Shown piece after piece: positions 60,361 to 64,000 of a stretch of DNA of 64,000 nt. The DNA is taken from positions 26,113,619 through 26,177,618 of the forward strand of contig CM077648.1 in the NCBI GenBank assembly GCA_039707465.1. Reading direction: 5' to 3'. This DNA comes from Rhabdophis nuchalis. Taxonomy: Eukaryota; Chordata; Lepidosauria; Squamata; Natricidae. Position numbers and translations under genes: made by a program. Under the pieces are notes generated by a model. It had not been told where the DNA came from. It saw nothing but the letters and a program-made list of their open reading frames with translations, and searched no databases. Position 1 is the stretch's first letter, and the number at the start of each line of letters is the position of its first letter.

Positions 60361-61464
60361 CTAAAAGGGAAAACAATAGAATTAACATAATAATATAGAC
60401 AGTTTAAGTTTAAATAACTAATTAAAAGCATGCCCCATTGTGCAACTGTCTAACTTGAGGTCAACAAAAGTCAATTGACATTTTGTACATTAGGGAAAAC
60501 ATAAGTGTTCTGTAAAAATACAATAGGTATTTTTCTCTTCCTGAATATTAATTATGACCTGCTAAATCTCTTTCTTCTTCTTTGGCTATCTTCTATATTA
60601 TAACCACTGTATAGAGAATCACTGTTGAAACAAAAATCAATTTATAAACTTGATTAGCGCAGATATTTCAACTATTAACATGAGCAGTTAAAGTGAGGAG
60701 GGAAATTTTACCTCTTGTAAATCAAATGATAATGGAGGTGATAAAGGTGAAGAAAACGGATGTTTTGTCAATTAAATACAGAATTAGAACACCGTTTACC
60801 TCAGTATTGTGTGTAGAATTGAAGGCTTTTAGAGGGAAACTGCAGTGTTAAGCATTGCTATCAACTATTCCCATCCTCTAGCTGTGGAAAAACTGCAAAT
60901 CAGGATTCTCTCTTAAAATGAGACTTATTTAAGCTGTTGGAATTGCTCTTCTAGCTAAGAAGCCAGATTTAAAATTTTTATTAATTAAATATATAAATAA
61001 ATAATGCATTGTGATGTATGAGTTTGGAATACAGTAGGCTCTCCAAAAATAACCTTTTCTCTTATTACATTATTATAACATAATATTGACATATTTTTCT
61101 TTCTTTCTGTTCCCAGAGGGAAATGAATCATATACACTAAAAAAAGGATTTCTTCAGCAAAAAGGCTGCCTGCAGCAGTTGTGACTGGATATGCCAACTG
61201 TAATTAAAACCACCCTCAGAATGCATTTCACCGTTTATTCATCCTGACATGTGTTCCTTGCCCTGTGAACTTGAAGCTCAGTGAGTTGAGTCAAACGCTA
61301 GCTATATTCTGGAAACTCTCTAGATGGCCAGAGATGAGGTTTGGTACTTCAAATCATGAAGATTTTGCATTTTATTTATTTATGATATATTTAGAACTTT
61401 TTCTCCTGCCTATTTTTCTATGCACTCTTAAAGGGAACAAAAAAATTCAAGTTATTAACATACA
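60361..61464. other. Intron, nothing recognised
   Basis: AT-rich, no supported feature. Confidence 0.45.
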
Positions 61465-61677
61465 TCTATATAATTTTTTATTTCTAACCCGCTCTCTCTC
61501 CCCGAAGGGACTCGAGGCGGGGCACAGGGAATTAAAAACAACTAAAATCAACAAAGTACAAAATTAAAAATACAAATATAAATAAATGACTAAACTAAAT
61601 AAAAATAGATTAAACAAATAACCCTGCGCTAAAATCCCTTATAATATCCCCTAAAAAGAGACTACCCTAGGCCGGCA
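61465..61677 (-). mobile_element. L2-type LINE 3' UTR fragment
   Basis: ctaacccgctctctctcccc, then gaagggactcgaggcggggc and ctaccctaggccggc; the same 3' end as at 8880 and 63870. Cut by the hAT MITE at 61682. Confidence 0.85.
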
Positions 61678-61681
61678 AACT

Positions 61682-61906
61682 AGGGGTTCCGGCTGCTGCT
61701 ACTGCTGGTTCACTCAGGGATTCACTTCATGTGCATGCTTGATGCGCACTATGCCTGCATGCACAGTACTAAAAAAAGTGCTTCTGTACATGTGCAGAAG
61801 GCAAAAACAAGATGGTGCCGCCGAGAGAACCAGTTCAGGGGCATGGCAGGCCAAGTTATTACCTAATCAGCCGAACTGGGCCAAACCACTAGGAACCCAC
61901 CTTTGG
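61682..61906. mobile_element. hAT MITE (family 1) inserted in L2 fragment
   Basis: Right end aggaacccacctttgg; the left terminus has lost its first bases (aggggttccggctgctgc). Flanks ggcaaact (61674-61681) and tgcaaact (61907-61914) match 7 of 8. Confidence 0.72.
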
Positions 61907-62159
61907 TGCAAACTGACTTAATCGGCTAGCTGAATAGCATGTTTTAGCAAGCATGCTGCAGCTTTTGTGGAAGGAACATTTTAAAAGAATGTATGTTAGC
62001 ATTTTAAGTAATTTGTTCTTGCATTTCTGTTTTTTTATATGGTTGGGGTTTTTTTTGCAGTATTTTATAATAGTTTTTAACAATTTAACATGCTGTTAAG
62101 AAATGGTACTCAATATTACACGAACAAGGACAGTTGTTCCCTGTTTTATAAGTAAGTGC

Positions 62160-62240
62160 TCTGGGCCTCCTGAGTCCTGGGTCCTTTGTGGAGAAGGGCG
62201 GAATATAAATGTGATTAAAATTAAAAATAAAAATAAAAAG
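62160..62240 (+). mobile_element. LINE 3' tail (CR1/L2 group)
   Basis: gtcctgggtcctttgtggag, aagggcggaatataaat and an A/T tail. Confidence 0.55.
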
Positions 62241-62244
62241 ATAT

Positions 62245-63301
62245 CAAATTCAGCACTGTGAAAGGTGAGATCTTAAACTTGTTGGATAATTCAATCAAAC
62301 AAAATTCTTTGTTATCAAATTTCAAGTGCCTGTTATTTAAAAATCCCTTAATAAACAGTCTACTTTAGGAATGAGCAGTTTTTCTCCATTTTTATCAAGT
62401 AGCAGAAGAGATACCTCTTTCATAGAAAAAGGTTAAAAACAATAAAACAGAAGCAGTTCTTGTATGCCTGCTTGTATGCCTCCTTGTATGCCTGCTGCAA
62501 TTTAACATTATGTCTTCCACAATTTAACATCCTCTTGATATGTATAGGAGATGAGTGGACGGAGCCCAGGGGCAGAATCAAATGTGTTATCAGTTTGGAA
62601 TAGCTACACTCCCACAAGAAATTCAAGTCCACGCCCCCTGTGCACCCCCATGAATTCCGTCGCCATTATTTAGAACTAATTTGGCTTGATTGTTAGTAGA
62701 TCAGATTTTTGTATATAGGTTGCATGTAATAAACCTTTAGTGCTTTGAACTCAACTCCTAAGCCTGGTTCTTGTGCCTAACAATATGTTAGGCAACAACT
62801 CCAATTCTAGGATTCCAGGCAGCATATGAATTCTGGGAACTGTATTCTAAGATTTCTGGAGGAACCTGATTATAAATGTTTTTAGTCAAAAGTAAAAATC
62901 TGATAACACAGGGAGTTTGTGCAGAATTCAAAACTATACATCTGATATATTTAATAAATACGTTTGGATTCATGTTTTGGTCCAAAGTGTTAATACATTA
63001 TTACTTCTGCTAAATAAAAGTAATATTTTTTCAAAAGTGTGCAAGAATCTGTAACATCATTATTCTTCACTAGTTTCACATTTCATACATAAGAGAAAGG
63101 GTACTCAGACTGAGATGGGTGGCACCTAAATTTTACAGACCGACAGACAGACAAATAGATATATAAATGAATAGTGTTTTAACCTTTTTAAATGAGCAGA
63201 AACAAGGAGTTCTATCACTTTTTAAATTAATTTTCAAAACTGATAACTCCTGAGCATTTAACATTTTCTCTTGAAGAAATTGCTGGTTTCAGTTATAGCA
63301 C
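62245..63301. other. Intron, nothing recognised
   Basis: Short repeats of gcctgcttgtatgcctcctt near 62465-62500 and little else. Confidence 0.4.
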
Positions 63302-63309
63302 CTTTATAT

Positions 63310-63447
63310 CAGGGGTCTCCAACCTTTGCAACTTTAAGTCTGAAGGACTTCAGCTCCCAGAATTCTCCAGCCGGCTCCAAAGCTGGCTGGAGAATTCTGG
63401 GAGCTGAAGTCCTTCAGACTTAAAGTTGCAAAGGTTGGAGACCCTTG
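63310..63447. mobile_element. Near-perfect hairpin hAT MITE
   Basis: Two 67-bp arms complementary with two mismatches around a 4-base loop (ccaa). Ends are caggggtctcc and ggagacccttg. Flanks ctttatat (63302-63309) and ctttctat (63448-63455) match 7 of 8. Confidence 0.9.
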
Positions 63448-63475
63448 CTTTCTATAGCACAGGGCTCCTCTAGAA

Positions 63476-63601
63476 CACAAGGGTCAAACTCCCATATCAT
63501 GTTGCTGTCACATCTGGCTTTGCGACGTTTTTCCCATTCACAGAGCTGGGGTAGGCGTGGCCTGGATGTGATGCATCTGGAACACCAGTTTGACACTCCT
63601 G
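63476..63601. mobile_element. hAT MITE with exact 8-bp TSD
   Basis: 126 bp, cacaagggtcaaactccc to cagtttgacactcctg, between two exact copies of ctctagaa (63468-63475, 63602-63609). Confidence 0.85.
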
Positions 63602-63849
63602 CTCTAGAAAGTATCCTGACTTCAGATGGCCTTTTGAAAGGTAGTGAAGCCTGAATGGTTTCAAAGCTTTCTGGCCTATCATTGTTCAGTACTGTATTTT
63701 GGATCCTACTCTCGAGTACTTTGATTTTAATTTGTTATGAATTTATCATTAGATTATTATTACTGTTATTAATGGATGTTTCCCATACTGATGTCATTTC
63801 ATGTTGTTGTATGCCATTGTGAAACTATATAATTTGAGAGCATATATGT

Positions 63850-64000
63850 TTAATAATAATAATAATAATAATTTTTATTTATATCCCGCTCTCTCTCCCC
63901 GAGGGGACTCGAGGCGGGGCACAGGGTATTAAAAGCAACTAAAACCGAACGAATACAGAATTAAAACCTTAAATATAAATAAATAACTAAATAACTAGCT
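63850..64000 (-). mobile_element. L2-type LINE 3' end, runs off the window
   Basis: (ATA)n then tatcccgctctctctccccg and actcgaggcggggcacaggg; continues beyond 64000. Confidence 0.85.

Noticed and set aside
59474..60201. Long plus-strand ORFs (212 and 239 codons) rich in LPSASPQRPF
   Set aside because: They are readings of a 30-bp minisatellite within a TIR element; the opposite strand is open too. No start context or domain.
551..60360. Type IV collagen or COL13A1 as gene identity
   Set aside because: The linker ATEIIDFNGNIHEALQ plus RITTLTVT and the surrounding blocks fit COL25A1. Type IV has no such linker and COL13A1 has a different one; only exons 21-22 are ambiguous.

Overview
The window is vertebrate nuclear DNA, almost certainly from a squamate reptile and probably a snake. 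The evidence is a collagen gene split into many tiny exons, Sauria-type and 5S-derived SINEs, L2/CR1-type LINEs, an L1, Penelope-like (PLE) relics and many short hAT-like elements with 8-bp target duplications. The only host gene I can support is on the minus strand. It is the middle part of COL25A1 (collagen alpha-1(XXV), a transmembrane collagen also called CLAC-P). Twenty-two exons of 24-81 bp lie between 60360 (5'-most) and 551 (3'-most). All are phase 0 with GT-AG borders and together give 352 codons. The diagnostic stretch is the non-collagenous segment read across 13565-13488 and the 24-bp microexon 11658-11635 (ATEIIDFNGNIHEALQ followed by RITTLTVT). The first exons (cytoplasmic tail, membrane segment) lie beyond 64000 and the last exons before position 1.

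Everything else is intron, and much of it is transposon. Layout from low to high coordinate: 1-8300 holds eight exons in small AT-rich introns with microsatellites. 8300-20800 has four exons, L2, CR1 and SINE fragments, hAT MITEs and an inverted pair of hammerhead-like PLE units. 20800-29000 is a transposon block: a 5S-like SINE, a nearly intact L2-type LINE broken by one TGA, its GC-rich repeated leader, and a TA-flanked inverted-repeat element that is partly duplicated in tandem. 29000-30000 has two exons. 30000-42800 is one intron holding a 4.9-kb L1 with an uninterrupted 1261-codon ORF2, set between two 2.03-kb direct repeats. 42800-48700 has six exons, an old non-LTR relic and a tRNA-type SINE carrying a hammerhead-like fold. 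50900-54200 is a frameshifted L2 on the plus strand. 54200-64000 has two exons, hAT MITEs, a TIR element filled with a 30-bp minisatellite, and a hairpin MITE.

The strongest unusual observation is the L1. It is 5' truncated and ends in a poly(A) tail, as expected of target-primed insertion, yet its flanking duplication is about 2 kb rather than 7-20 bp. The second is the hammerhead-like motif inside the SINE at 47063-47109. I see no operon, phage or CRISPR-like system. All calls are by eye: I ran no alignment, repeat-library search or folding program.
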